Assembly (NCBI RefSeq): GCF_017876435.1
Contig: NZ_JAGIOA010000001.1
Span: forward strand, 310,001 to 374,000
Direction of reading: 5' to 3'
Source: Microbacterium phyllosphaerae
GTDB taxonomy: Bacteria; Actinomycetota; Actinomycetes; Actinomycetales; Microbacteriaceae
Length of the DNA: 64,000 nucleotides
Below, piece by piece: positions 43,592-52,557 of the stretch. How positions within the stretch are numbered: the stretch's first letter is position 1; the number at the start of each line of letters is the position of its first letter. Under the pieces are notes generated by a model. It searched no databases. It saw nothing but the letters and a program-made list of their open reading frames with translations, and was not told where the DNA came from. The translations under genes were made by a program, and so were the position numbers.

Positions 43592-45271
43592 TTACCCGAG
43601 GAGCCCCGGCGCGATCCAGACGGTCGAGTCTCCGGACACCGCACCGTCGACGACTGTGCCGAGTACGACGTCCGCGGCATCCGTTCCGAGGTCGAAGGGT
43701 TCGGTACCGAAGTTCGTGACGATCTGCCAGCCGTTCGGACGCGCGAAGCGCAGCACGTCGGCGCGCCCGGTCTCGATCCATTCGAGGCTCTCGTCGGTCT
43801 GCAGCTCGCGACGAAGGCGCAGGGCCTCGCGATAGAGCGACAGCGTCGACGACGGGTCGGATTCCTCGACATCGACGGCGTGCTCGGCGAACCACTCGGG
43901 CTGCGGAAGATGCGCGTCGCCAGCTCCGAAGCCGAAGGACGATCCGGATGCCGTCCACGGCAGCGGCACGCGGCATCCGTCCCGCCCGAGTCCGTCGAAC
44001 TCCGCCCCGCGGAAGAACGCCGGATCCTGGCGCTCGTCGGGTCCGATCTCGGCGACCTCCTGCAGTCCGAGCTCCTCGCCCTGGTAGAGGTAGGTGCTGC
44101 CGGGCAGGCCGAGCAGCAGCAGCGTCGCGGCGTGCGCCCGGCGCAGACCGAGCTCACGGTCGAGCTGGTCGCCGGGGCCCCCGGCCGCGACCCACTCCAC
44201 ACCCTGCTTGACGCCCGTGCGGCCCGCCAGCGGAGCGAGTCCGTATCGGGTCGCGTGCCGGGTGACATCGTGGTTCGAGAGCACCCACGTCGTCGACGAA
44301 CCGGTCGTGCGCGCCTGCGCGAGGTTGTCGGAGATGATCGTGCGGAACTGCGTCGCGTCGAAGTCGGCCACGAGCAGGTCGAAGTTGAACGCCTGGCCGA
44401 GCCCCTCGGCTGACGCGTACTTCGCTCGGCGCTCGGGAGTGCTCACCCACGCCTCGGCCACAGCCGTGCGAGGAGGGTCGTACTCGTTGAAGACGCGACG
44501 CCACTCGGCGTACACCTCATGCACGTCGTCGCGGTCGTGCAGCGGGTGGTTGCCGTCGTGCGGCAGCAGCTCGAGCTCTGCGGTGCTCGGAAGCGGCTCA
44601 CTGAGGTCCTTGGTCAGCATGTGCGCGACGTCGATGCGGAAGCCGTCGACACCGCGATCCGACCAGAAGCGCAGGGTGGTCAGGAAGTCCTCGCGCACCT
44701 CGGGGTGATCCCAGTTCAGATCGGGCTGCTCGGGCGCGAAGCTGTGCAGGAACCACTGGCCGTCCTCGACGCGCTCCCACGCCGATCCACCGAACGCGGC
44801 GGTCCAGTCGGTCGGGGGCTCGGAGCCGTCGGGGCCGGAGCCCTCACGGAAGATGTACCGCTCCCGCGCCGCCGAGCCGCGGCCTGCGGCGAGCGCCTCC
44901 TGGAACCACTCGTGCAGATCCGACGAGTGGTTCGGCACGATGTCGACGACCACGCGGATGCCGCGATCATGGAGAGCAGCGACCATGTCGTCGAAGTCGT
45001 CGAGGGTGCCCAGGCGTGGGTCGACGTCGCGGTAGTCGGCCACGTCGTAGCCGCCGTCGGCGAGGGCGGACGGATAGAACGGACTGAGCCACACGGCGTC
45101 GATGCCGAGCTCCTGCAGGTAGTCGGCCCGCGAGACGATGCCCGGGATGTCGCCGAGCCCGTCACCGTTCGCGTCGGCGAAGCTGCGGGGGTAGATCTGG
45201 TAGACGGCGGCCTGTCGCCACCAGGCTGCCGTCGTGTCGTCGCGGGTCTCGAGGAGAAGCGCATCGGTCAT
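43592..45271 (-). CDS. GH13 alpha-glucosidase
   Basis: 559 residues of the oligo-1,6-glucosidase/alpha-glucosidase type. Conserved regions: I, DIVPNHSSD; II, GFRIDVAHM with the nucleophile Asp (near 213); III, AVAEAWV with the acid Glu (near 272); IV, LSNHDVTRH (Asp near 334). WWRQAAVYQIYPRSFADANG starts the barrel. No signal peptide. It hydrolyses imported maltose- or sucrose-like alpha-glucosides. It is the last gene after the ABC operon, 78 nt from the permease, with a hairpin between. Confidence 0.92.
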   Translation of the reverse strand: MTDALLLETRDDTTAAWWRQAAVYQIYPRSFADANGDGLGDIPGIVSRADYLQELGIDAVWLSPFYPSALADGGYDVADYRDVDPRLGTLDDFDDMVAALHDRGIRVVVDIVPNHSSDLHEWFQEALAAGRGSAARERYIFREGSGPDGSEPPTDWTAAFGGSAWERVEDGQWFLHSFAPEQPDLNWDHPEVREDFLTTLRFWSDRGVDGFRIDVAHMLTKDLSEPLPSTAELELLPHDGNHPLHDRDDVHEVYAEWRRVFNEYDPPRTAVAEAWVSTPERRAKYASAEGLGQAFNFDLLVADFDATQFRTIISDNLAQARTTGSSTTWVLSNHDVTRHATRYGLAPLAGRTGVKQGVEWVAAGGPGDQLDRELGLRRAHAATLLLLGLPGSTYLYQGEELGLQEVAEIGPDERQDPAFFRGAEFDGLGRDGCRVPLPWTASGSSFGFGAGDAHLPQPEWFAEHAVDVEESDPSSTLSLYREALRLRRELQTDESLEWIETGRADVLRFARPNGWQIVTNFGTEPFDLGTDAADVVLGTVVDGAVSGDSTVWIAPGLLG

Positions 45272-45309
45272 GAGGGGTGGTGCTCCTTCGTGTTGCGGTC
45301 TGGTGTGTG

Positions 45310-45342
45310 CGGCGCGGACCGGCGGGCAGCCGATCCGCGCCG
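45310..45342 (-). terminator. Stem-loop between permease and GH13 genes
   Basis: 9-bp arms CGGCGCGGA and complement, 15-nt loop. It is placed to attenuate or process the transcript before the GH13 gene. Confidence 0.45.
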
Positions 45343-45349
45343 GTGCGCG

Positions 45350-46228
45350 TCAGCCCTTGACGGCACCCTGCGTGACGCCCTCCATGACGAAGCGCTGCGT
45401 GAACAGGTACGCCAGGATCGCCGGGGCCATCGCCATCAGGTACGAGGCGAACGACACGTTGTAGTTGTTGCTGAACTGGGTCTGGAACAGGTTCTGCCGC
45501 ACAGGCAGCGTCTGCAGTGCCGGATCGGAGATGATCAGCGACGGCATCATGAAGTCGTTCCAGGCGTAGAGGAACGCGAAGATGCCGACCGTCGCGCTCA
45601 TCGGAGCGAGCAGCGGGAAGATCAGCTGCCAGAACGTCTGCCACGTCGTCGCGCCGTCGATGCGGGCGCTCTCCTCGAGCTCGATCGGGATCGACCGCAG
45701 GAACGCCGTGAACAGCAGCACACTGAAGCTCAGCTGGAACATGGTCGCGAGGATGATCACGCCGAACGGGTTGTCGAGCCCGACCCATCCGGTCAGCTGG
45801 ATCTGCGGCAGCGCGACCACAGGGAACGGGATGAACATCGCGGCCAGCAGGTAGAAGAACGAGTAGCGGAAGAGGCGGTGGTCCCAGTTGCGGACGATCG
45901 CGTACGACGCGAACGCGGCGAGCACGATGGTCGCGATGACCGTTCCGGCCGTGACCAGCAGCGAGATGCCGGCGCCGACCGGGAACTTCGTGAGATTCCA
46001 CGCCTCGACGAACCCGTCGATGCTGAACGGTGCCGGCAACGAGAACGCGTTGCCGTCGACCGCCTGGCCCGTCGTCTTGAAAGCCATCGAGATCGTCACG
46101 TACAGCGGCAGCAGCACGGTGACGGCGCACAGGATCAGGATGATCGTGCCCGACCAGTTGACGCGCTCCATGCGGACGCGCGGCTTCTTGCCCGAGGTGG
46201 GGATGGTGGTGAGTGTCTGCGTCGACAT
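45350..46228 (-). CDS. Carbohydrate ABC transporter permease, MalG type
   Basis: 292 residues, six membrane spans. EAA loop: LEESARIDGATTWQTFWQLI. The C-terminus is FTQRFVMEGVTQGAVKG. Its ATG shares a base with the partner permease stop (TGATG). Confidence 0.93.
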   Translation of the reverse strand: MSTQTLTTIPTSGKKPRVRMERVNWSGTIILILCAVTVLLPLYVTISMAFKTTGQAVDGNAFSLPAPFSIDGFVEAWNLTKFPVGAGISLLVTAGTVIATIVLAAFASYAIVRNWDHRLFRYSFFYLLAAMFIPFPVVALPQIQLTGWVGLDNPFGVIILATMFQLSFSVLLFTAFLRSIPIELEESARIDGATTWQTFWQLIFPLLAPMSATVGIFAFLYAWNDFMMPSLIISDPALQTLPVRQNLFQTQFSNNYNVSFASYLMAMAPAILAYLFTQRFVMEGVTQGAVKG

Positions 46229-47211
46229 CAGAGCGCGTTCCTTCCGCGGGTCAGCGAGAGCTGCAGCAGGGAGATGAGCACGGCGACGATGAAGAAGATC
46301 GTCGCGTTGGCCATCTGGTAGGCGTAATCGCCGCCGTTGAAGCCCGCGATGATCGTCATCGCGACGCTGCGGGTGGAGGTTCCGGGGCCGCCGTTGGTGA
46401 GTCCGACGATGATGTCGTAGGCGTTGAGGAATCCCTTGAATCCGAGGATCACGTTGATCACGACATACCCGGCCACGAGCGGCAGCGTGATGCGGAGCAG
46501 CTGCTGCGTCTTGTTCGCCCCGTCGATGCTCGCGGCTTCGTACACCTCGCCGGGCACCGAGAGGAGACCCGCGATGTAGATGAGCAGCGTGCCGGGCACT
46601 GCCTGCCACGCGGTCACGATCACGATCGCGACCCAGGCGAGATCGGGATTCGCGAGAAGGCTGGTCGAGAGCCACGGGATGCCGGTGGCGGCGCCCGCCG
46701 CCGGGATGGAGTTGGAGAACAGGAAGTTGAAGACGTAGGCGATGATGATGCCCGAGATCACCATCGGGATCACGAAGATCGTGCGCAGCCCCGTCTTGAA
46801 ACGGATGCGGGAGGTCAGGCCGACCGCCAGCAGGAACGCGACCACGTTGACGACGATCACCGTGGCGATCGAGAAGCCGAACGTGAACAGGTAGCTCTGC
46901 AGGATGGCCGGATCGCTGAACATCGCGATGTAGTTCGTCAGCCCGTTGAAGTTCCACTCGCCGATGCCGATCGAGTCGGTGAAGCTGAAGAAGATGCCCA
47001 TGATGCCGGGCACCGTGATCGCCAGTGTGAAGATCACGAGCGTCGGCAGCAGGAACAGGTAATAGATCGGCTCGACGCGACGCGTGCGGCGACCGAGCTT
47101 GCGGGTGCCACCCGTGACGATCGCCGTCGTGTCTGTCGTGGGAGTGTTCGGCTTCGTGATGTTCGATGCGGCGGGAGTCGCCGCGGGGTTGGGCAGAGCC
47201 GTGTTCGTCAT
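46228..47211 (-). CDS. Carbohydrate ABC transporter permease, MalF type
   Basis: 327 residues; a long Pro/Thr-rich cytoplasmic N-terminus (about 1-45) precedes six spans. EAA loop: YEAASIDGANKTQQLLRITL. The ATG overlaps the binding-protein stop (ATGA). Confidence 0.93.
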   Translation of the reverse strand: MTNTALPNPAATPAASNITKPNTPTTDTTAIVTGGTRKLGRRTRRVEPIYYLFLLPTLVIFTLAITVPGIMGIFFSFTDSIGIGEWNFNGLTNYIAMFSDPAILQSYLFTFGFSIATVIVVNVVAFLLAVGLTSRIRFKTGLRTIFVIPMVISGIIIAYVFNFLFSNSIPAAGAATGIPWLSTSLLANPDLAWVAIVIVTAWQAVPGTLLIYIAGLLSVPGEVYEAASIDGANKTQQLLRITLPLVAGYVVINVILGFKGFLNAYDIIVGLTNGGPGTSTRSVAMTIIAGFNGGDYAYQMANATIFFIVAVLISLLQLSLTRGRNAL

Positions 47212-48551
47212 GGCGTGGACTCCTCTGTCTCGCCGGATGCTGAGTCCTCACCGGAGGCGTTGTCCTGGGTCGACGGGATAGGAGCGCGGAACGCGATCCT
47301 GGCCCAGTCGGCATCCATGGTGCGCAACGTGGAGGTCGGGGACGCGCCGAGCACCATCGCCTGCGCGTAGTTGAAGACCGGGAGAGTCCTGGGCACGAGC
47401 ACCGAGGGGCCCTGGTAGATCTGTCCGTTGTCGTAGTACTCGACCATCCCCTCGATGCGAGGATCGTCGGGGGCCGGAGCATCCTTCGTCGGGGTGAAGC
47501 CGAGCTGCGAGGCGTTGTACTCCTCGATGTGCTCCGGAAGGAACAGGTACTCCAGGAAGTCGCGGGCGGCCTCCTGGTGGCGCGATCCCTCGGGGATCAT
47601 CGCGGCGAGGTCCATGTTGACACGCACGCCGAGGTCGGCGGGGTCGTCGGTCATGGGCAGCGGGAAGGTGCCCAGGTCGAGGTCGGGCGCGGTCTTCTCG
47701 ATCTCGCTGAACGCCCACGGCCCCTGCAGGTACATCGCGGCCTCGCCCTTGCCGAACGCGAGGTTGCCGTCGCCGTAGCCGCGGCTCGCGGCATCCGCGT
47801 TGGTGTAGTCCTTCACGAGGGTCATCATGCGGTCCATGGGCTCTGCGAAGTCCTTTTCGAACGACACCTCCGAGTCGGGGCCGACCTCGGTGCCCTCCTG
47901 CGCGAGCGTGTCGAAGAAGTCGATCACGTCGACCGAGCCGCCGGCGGTGTAGTCGTACCAGCCCTGCGCGACGGTCCAGTCGTCCTTGAACGTGGCGTAG
48001 AACGGGTCGATGCCCGCCTCCTTCAGCTGGTCGCACACGGCGAGGAGCTCGTCCCAGGTCTGCGGAACCTCGAGGCCCTGCTGGTCGAAGATCTCCTTGT
48101 TGTAGATGACCGATGCCCCCATCACCGAGTACGGCAGCGCGCTCGTGCGCCCCTCGCACGACCCGTACTGCTCCAGGAGCGGCTGCAGGTCGTCGCGGAT
48201 GGTCGAGGCGGCCTCGGTGCCCGACAGGTCGGTGAGCGCGCAGCGCTGCACGAAACGGGCGATCTCGTAGTTGTAGTTGGCGAGCATGATGTCGGGCGGG
48301 TTTCCCCGCACGAAGCTGGCCGAGACGACGTCGACACCCGAGGTGTCGATCTCGACGCGGACCTTGTCCTGAGAAGCGTTGTACTGCGCGACGAGTTCGG
48401 TCATGAACTCGATCGCCTCCCGCTTGCTGAACGTGAAGCGGATCGTCTCGGGTCCGCCGGCCGTCGAGCAGCCGGTGAGGGCGGCCCCGACCAGGGCGAG
48501 AGCGGCCGCACCGGCGACGATCTGCGCCGGGCGTGGAGGTTTCGGAGACAC
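47208..48551 (-). CDS. Sugar ABC transporter substrate-binding lipoprotein
   Basis: 447 residues from GTG with GAAAGGAC upstream. Lipobox GAALTGC. CUT1 solute-binding fold with SALPYSVMGASVIYNKEIFD at the hinge and GEAAMYLQGPWAFSEI in the C-lobe. An acidic Ser/Glu tail follows. First gene of the alpha-glucoside operon and divergent from the ROK regulator. Confidence 0.92.
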   Translation of the reverse strand: MSPKPPRPAQIVAGAAALALVGAALTGCSTAGGPETIRFTFSKREAIEFMTELVAQYNASQDKVRVEIDTSGVDVVSASFVRGNPPDIMLANYNYEIARFVQRCALTDLSGTEAASTIRDDLQPLLEQYGSCEGRTSALPYSVMGASVIYNKEIFDQQGLEVPQTWDELLAVCDQLKEAGIDPFYATFKDDWTVAQGWYDYTAGGSVDVIDFFDTLAQEGTEVGPDSEVSFEKDFAEPMDRMMTLVKDYTNADAASRGYGDGNLAFGKGEAAMYLQGPWAFSEIEKTAPDLDLGTFPLPMTDDPADLGVRVNMDLAAMIPEGSRHQEAARDFLEYLFLPEHIEEYNASQLGFTPTKDAPAPDDPRIEGMVEYYDNGQIYQGPSVLVPRTLPVFNYAQAMVLGASPTSTLRTMDADWARIAFRAPIPSTQDNASGEDSASGETEESTP

Positions 48552-48582
48552 CGTTGTCCTTTCGTCCTGTAGATCCGCAGAC

Positions 48583-48603
48583 TAAATCTAGTGAGCGAAT
48601 TTA
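48583..48603. promoter_or_regulatory. Dyad between the divergent binding-protein and ROK genes
   Basis: TAAAT and ATTTA separated by 11 nt, in the 101-bp interval shared by both promoters. It is a candidate operator for the ROK protein; promoter boxes are not clear. Confidence 0.4.
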
Positions 48604-48652
48604 CTTCGATGAAGGGTACTGTCTCATGTGAACGAGAGTGAGGTCAAGACCC

Positions 48653-49873
48653 ATGACCGAAGTATCCGCAGGTCTGGGCACCGGACGAGCCAGCGTCGGC
48701 GCCATCCTCGACTTCGCATGGGCCGCCGGCGAGTTCACCGCGACCGAGGCGATGGCGACCACCACGCTGACCCGCTCCACCGCGATCGATGCGATCGACA
48801 CCCTCGTCAGCGCCGCGGTGCTGCGGGAGCTCCCGAACGCCAGGGTCGCCGGAAGCTACCGCGCGGGGCGGCCCGCTCGACGCTTCGTGCTGGCATCCGA
48901 TCTCGGCGTCGTCGTCGGGGTGGATGCCGGAGACACCCACCTCGCGGTCACGATCTCCGACCCGCTCGAGCGGACGCTCGTGCATCACCGCACCGACCTC
49001 GACTCCGGTCAGTCTGCGGCGCAGCGGCGCGCGACGATCCTCGGGCAGATGCAGCTCGCGCTCGATGAGGCGGGGGTCGAGCGCACCGAGATCCTCGCGA
49101 TCTGCGTCGGCGTCGCCGCTCCCGTGAACAGGGCCGGCATCTCGCCGCCGCATCCCGACGGCTTCTGGGAACGCACCAACCCGGGGCTCGCCGAGGCGCT
49201 GGCCGACTGGGCGCCGGTGGTCGAGATCAAGAACGACGCACAGCTGGCCGCGATCGCCGAGGGCTCGGCAGGGGCCGCCGTCGGATGCCGTGACTACGTC
49301 GCCCTGCTCGCGAGCGAACGGTTCGGCGGCGGAGTCGTCGTCGACGGCCATGTGCTGCACGGTGCGCACGGCGGCGTCGGCGAGGGCGTCGTGTTCGACC
49401 ACATCGTCGGCGTGGGGTCGGCCTTCGGCCTGCGCTATGCACTGCAGGACCAGGTGCGCGCGGGCGTCGAGAGCGGCGAGATCTCTCGCGAGTCGGCGAT
49501 CGGGCGGCTCGCGGGTGAGGATCGCATCGACCCGCGTGTCGTGCTCACCGCCGCGGCCTCGGGCGATGCCGATGCGCTGCTCGCGACATCCCGGGTCGGC
49601 GCGACGCTCGCCCGTGTGGTCGGCGTTCTGGGCAGCATGTACGACCCGGCGCGCGTGATCGTCTGCGGCGGGGTCGCCGAGAGCATCGCCCCCGTGCTCA
49701 CGGCCGCGCGCGAGGTGCTTCCGGCCCAGCTGCACCTGCCGGCGCCCGAGATCCTCGCCTCGACGCTCGGCGCCGAGGTCGTGTCGATCGGTGCCGTCGC
49801 CACGGCTCGGATGGCGGCGCGCGAGGTGGCGGTGCCGCTGCTCGCGGAACGGCGCCTCAGCGCAGTGAGCTGA
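48653..49873 (+). CDS. ROK-family transcriptional regulator
   Basis: 406 residues. A MarR-like winged helix occupies about 15-75 (FTATEAMATTTLTRSTAIDA). The ROK kinase-like body begins GVVVGVDAGDTHLAVTISD. The usual zinc motif CxCGxxGC after HGAHGGVGEG is absent, so it lacks a normal ROK metal site and probably has no kinase activity. It should repress the divergent sugar operon. Start placed at ATG 48653; a GTG five codons upstream is possible. Confidence 0.88.
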   Translation: MTEVSAGLGTGRASVGAILDFAWAAGEFTATEAMATTTLTRSTAIDAIDTLVSAAVLRELPNARVAGSYRAGRPARRFVLASDLGVVVGVDAGDTHLAVTISDPLERTLVHHRTDLDSGQSAAQRRATILGQMQLALDEAGVERTEILAICVGVAAPVNRAGISPPHPDGFWERTNPGLAEALADWAPVVEIKNDAQLAAIAEGSAGAAVGCRDYVALLASERFGGGVVVDGHVLHGAHGGVGEGVVFDHIVGVGSAFGLRYALQDQVRAGVESGEISRESAIGRLAGEDRIDPRVVLTAAASGDADALLATSRVGATLARVVGVLGSMYDPARVIVCGGVAESIAPVLTAAREVLPAQLHLPAPEILASTLGAEVVSIGAVATARMAAREVAVPLLAERRLSAVS

Positions 49874-49877
49874 GCGC

Positions 49878-50417
49878 GTGCGAGAGCCAGATCCGCGGCC
49901 GTCTCCCTCCTCGATCGAGCTGCTGCTGGATCCCGCCGCCGACGCAGCCGTCCGGGCCGAATGGGATGCTCTCGCCGCGCGCGGCCTGTCGAGCCTGGCG
50001 GGGCACACGTCGACGAGCAACCGCCCTCACATCACGCTGGTCGCGCGCGTCGACTTGCCGACTGTTGGCTCGGACGTCCTCGCCGGCATCCCGTCGTTCC
50101 CGATCACGCTGAGCGCTCCCCTGCTCTTCGGAACCGGCGAGCGGCGCGTCCTGGCGCGGAGCATCGTGCCCACCTCCGAACTGATCAGCCTCCGCGAGAT
50201 GATCCTGACCGCCGTCGGGCCGGGCGAGGATGCCCCGCACACCGCACCGGGCGAGTGGATGCCGCATGTCGCCCTCGCGCGCCGGTTGCGCGTCGCCGAC
50301 CTCGCGCAGGCGCTGGATCTCGTCGGCGGCGACGTCCACGCTCACGCGCGCAGCGTGCGGCACTGGGACCCCGCCACCGCGGAGATCACGACACTCGCTG
50401 AGTTGCCGCGGTCGTAG
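49878..50417 (+). CDS. 2H phosphoesterase / 2'-5' RNA ligase family protein
   Basis: 179 residues from a GTG 4 nt after the ROK stop. Two His motifs, RPHITLVAR and MPHVALARR, are spaced as in 2H phosphoesterases. The first is HxT as expected; the second is HxA instead of HxS/T. The family acts on 2',3'-cyclic phosphates in RNA or nucleotides. It may be co-transcribed with the ROK gene by chance rather than function. Confidence 0.75.
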   Translation: MREPDPRPSPSSIELLLDPAADAAVRAEWDALAARGLSSLAGHTSTSNRPHITLVARVDLPTVGSDVLAGIPSFPITLSAPLLFGTGERRVLARSIVPTSELISLREMILTAVGPGEDAPHTAPGEWMPHVALARRLRVADLAQALDLVGGDVHAHARSVRHWDPATAEITTLAELPRS

Positions 50418-50527
50418 TCATCTCCGGTCGGCGCCCGTCGGAGAACAGAGGCGATCAGCGCGCACATCCGGGGTGTCGGCAAAGGGCGCGCCGGCATCCG
50501 CTCGATCTGTCTCCGTTCCCCCTGCCC

Positions 50528-51430
50528 TCACGGTTGCTGCACGCGTGCGGCGACGACCTGCAGCGATCTCAGCACCCGCCGCACCGACGTGTAGGCGAGC
50601 GCGTCTGGCCTCGCGAGCACGTCGAGGTGACGCACGAGTTCGATGCCGCCCAGCGGCCGCAGCACGAGCCCGTCGACCGCCAGAGACGAGGCGGTCGTGC
50701 GGGGCATGACGGCGATCGCCGCCCCGGCCCGCACGACCTCCGCCGTCACCGAGAACTCGTTGATGCGGTGTGCGATGCGAAAGGGCCGCCCGGCCCGCGC
50801 CGCCAGATGATCGAGCACGCCGGCGAGCGGAAAGCCCTGATGCACGGACACCCAGTCCTCGTCGACCAGATCGTCGAGGTCGATCTGAGCACGCTCTGCG
50901 AGCGGATGCTCGGCATGCAGCGCGATGTCGAGCGGTTCATCGATCAGCGGGGTCGCGACGACCCGGTCGGCCGGCCACGGAGCGTCATGCGCGAGCCTGT
51001 GCGCGATCACGAGGTCGTAGTCGGCCGTCAGGCCGGGGAAGTCCCGGTGCGCCACGTCCTCATCTGCGAGGTGGACCGCGGGAGCGCCTCCGAGTTCTCG
51101 CACCAAAGGCCCGAACAGGGCGAGGCCTGCGCTGGTGAACGACGACACCCGCACCGGTCGGTCGCCCGCGTCGAGGAGCGCCCCGATCGCATCGCGGGCC
51201 GCAGTCAGCGCCTCATCGACACGCGTGCTCGCCGCGGCCAGCGCCTCCCCCGCCGCGGTCAGGATCAGGACGCGACCCCGACGCACGGTGAGCGGCAGAG
51301 CCACTGAGGACTGCAGAGTCGCCAGCTGCTGCGACACCGCAGACGCCGAGATCCCGAGGGCGGCCGCGACGGCCGTGACGCTGCCGCGGTCGCGAAGCTC
51401 CCGGAGCAGTCGAAGGTGAGTCGGATCCAT
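50528..51430 (-). CDS. LysR-family transcriptional regulator
   Basis: 300 residues. N-terminal HTH: LRLLRELRDRGSVTAVAAAL with GISASAVSQQLATLQ. The effector domain (about 90-295) has PLIDEPLDIALHAEHPLA and PRTTASSLAVDGLVLRPL, typical of the family. It is divergent from the EamA exporter and likely controls it. A TAAGGT -10 lies 7 nt before its ATG and overlaps a LysR-type box. Confidence 0.9.
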   Translation of the reverse strand: MDPTHLRLLRELRDRGSVTAVAAALGISASAVSQQLATLQSSVALPLTVRRGRVLILTAAGEALAAASTRVDEALTAARDAIGALLDAGDRPVRVSSFTSAGLALFGPLVRELGGAPAVHLADEDVAHRDFPGLTADYDLVIAHRLAHDAPWPADRVVATPLIDEPLDIALHAEHPLAERAQIDLDDLVDEDWVSVHQGFPLAGVLDHLAARAGRPFRIAHRINEFSVTAEVVRAGAAIAVMPRTTASSLAVDGLVLRPLGGIELVRHLDVLARPDALAYTSVRRVLRSLQVVAARVQQP

Positions 51431-51437
51431 AAGGCCA

Positions 51438-51457
51438 ACCTTAAAGGAGAATCAAGG
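51438..51457. promoter_or_regulatory. LysR-type box overlapping the lysR -10 element
   Basis: CCTT-N11-AAGG at 51439-51457 has the T-N11-A architecture of LysR operators. On the minus strand TAAGGT (51438-51443) is the -10 of the leaderless lysR message, so binding here would autoregulate. Confidence 0.55.
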
Positions 51458-51501
51458 AACTGCATCTGGGTCTTCATCGAGAAAGACGAGAGTGTGGAGT
51501 C

Positions 51502-52557
51502 ATGCCTCGTCGTCCCTCTCGCGATCTGCTCGTCGACGTTCTACTCGTCGCCGTGGCGGCCGTGTGGGGCGCGAGCTTCGTCGCGGCCAAGAGCCTGGCC
51601 CTCGAAACCGGAGTCGCCTCGGCCGTCGCACTGCGGTTCCTCGTCGCGGCGGTCGCTCTCGGCGTGATCTGCGCGGTGCGCAAGGAGCGGATGCCACATG
51701 GTCGCGGGCTCGCCGTCGCCGTCGTCCTCGGCTTCTCTCAAGCCGCCATCATCGGACTCGAGACCTGGGGCGTCCATCTCACGTCGGCGACCAATGCCGG
51801 CCTGCTGATCAGCCTCGCGCTCATCCTCACCCCCGTGCTCGAGAGTCTCGCCGCGCGATCGTGGCTTCCGCGCTCATACTTCGTCGCCGCGGTCGCGGCC
51901 GTGGTGGGGGTCGCGCTTCTCGTGTCGGACGGCGGACTGCGGATGCCGACCGCAGGCGACGCCCTGGTGATCGCGGCGGCGGTCGTGCGCGCGCTGCACG
52001 TGACCGCGAGCGCCAGACTCACACGTGAGCGCCGAGACAGCACGCTCGCTGTCGTCCTGGTGCAGCTCATCGTCTGTGCGGCGACGGCATCACTGGTCGC
52101 AGGGGCGGAGCTGCCCGCGGCTGTCGCGCGAATCGACGGATCGGGGTGGGCGAACGTCCTGTTCCTCGGCCTGATGTGCTCGGTGTTCGCGTTCGTCGTT
52201 CAGCTCTGGGCGGTGCGGCGCACCTCTGCGACGCGCGCCAGCATCCTCATGGGCACCGAGCCGGTCTGGGCACTCCTGGTCGGAGTCCTGCTCGCCGGGG
52301 AGAGCGTTGACCTCGTCGGCCTGCTTGGAGCCGCTCTCATCGTCGCAGCGTCATACGCGGGGCAGGCGATCGAGCGCCGTCACCGGCACCGCGTGTTCTT
52401 CGCAGCGCAGACCGGCACTGATACGTCAGACCCGCGACGTCATGACTCAGTGCCCGCCGGTGGAGCGGGGCCGCCCGAGAGCAGCACACGCCCCACCACG
52501 AGGCGATCCTCAGTCATCCACCGTTCGACTGGCGGATACCCTCCGCGAGAGCGGTGA
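51502..52557 (+). CDS. EamA-family drug/metabolite transporter
   Basis: 351 residues with ten membrane helices in two EamA repeats: VAAVWGASFVAAKSLALETG in the first and SRGTA-like GTEPVWALLVGVLLAGE in the second. The family exports amino acids or small metabolites. The hydrophobic core ends near residue 300; a Ser/Arg/Pro-rich tail of about 45 residues reaches into the convergent lipoprotein gene (44-bp overlap) and is probably not conserved. Divergent from lysR. Confidence 0.88.
   Translation: MPRRPSRDLLVDVLLVAVAAVWGASFVAAKSLALETGVASAVALRFLVAAVALGVICAVRKERMPHGRGLAVAVVLGFSQAAIIGLETWGVHLTSATNAGLLISLALILTPVLESLAARSWLPRSYFVAAVAAVVGVALLVSDGGLRMPTAGDALVIAAAVVRALHVTASARLTRERRDSTLAVVLVQLIVCAATASLVAGAELPAAVARIDGSGWANVLFLGLMCSVFAFVVQLWAVRRTSATRASILMGTEPVWALLVGVLLAGESVDLVGLLGAALIVAASYAGQAIERRHRHRVFFAAQTGTDTSDPRRHDSVPAGGAGPPESSTRPTTRRSSVIHRSTGGYPPRER

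Noticed and set aside
45350..47482. A long frame covering both permeases on the minus strand
   Set aside because: Only its C-terminal 292 residues are a permease. The upstream part is an out-of-frame reading of the MalF-type gene, so this is not a fusion.
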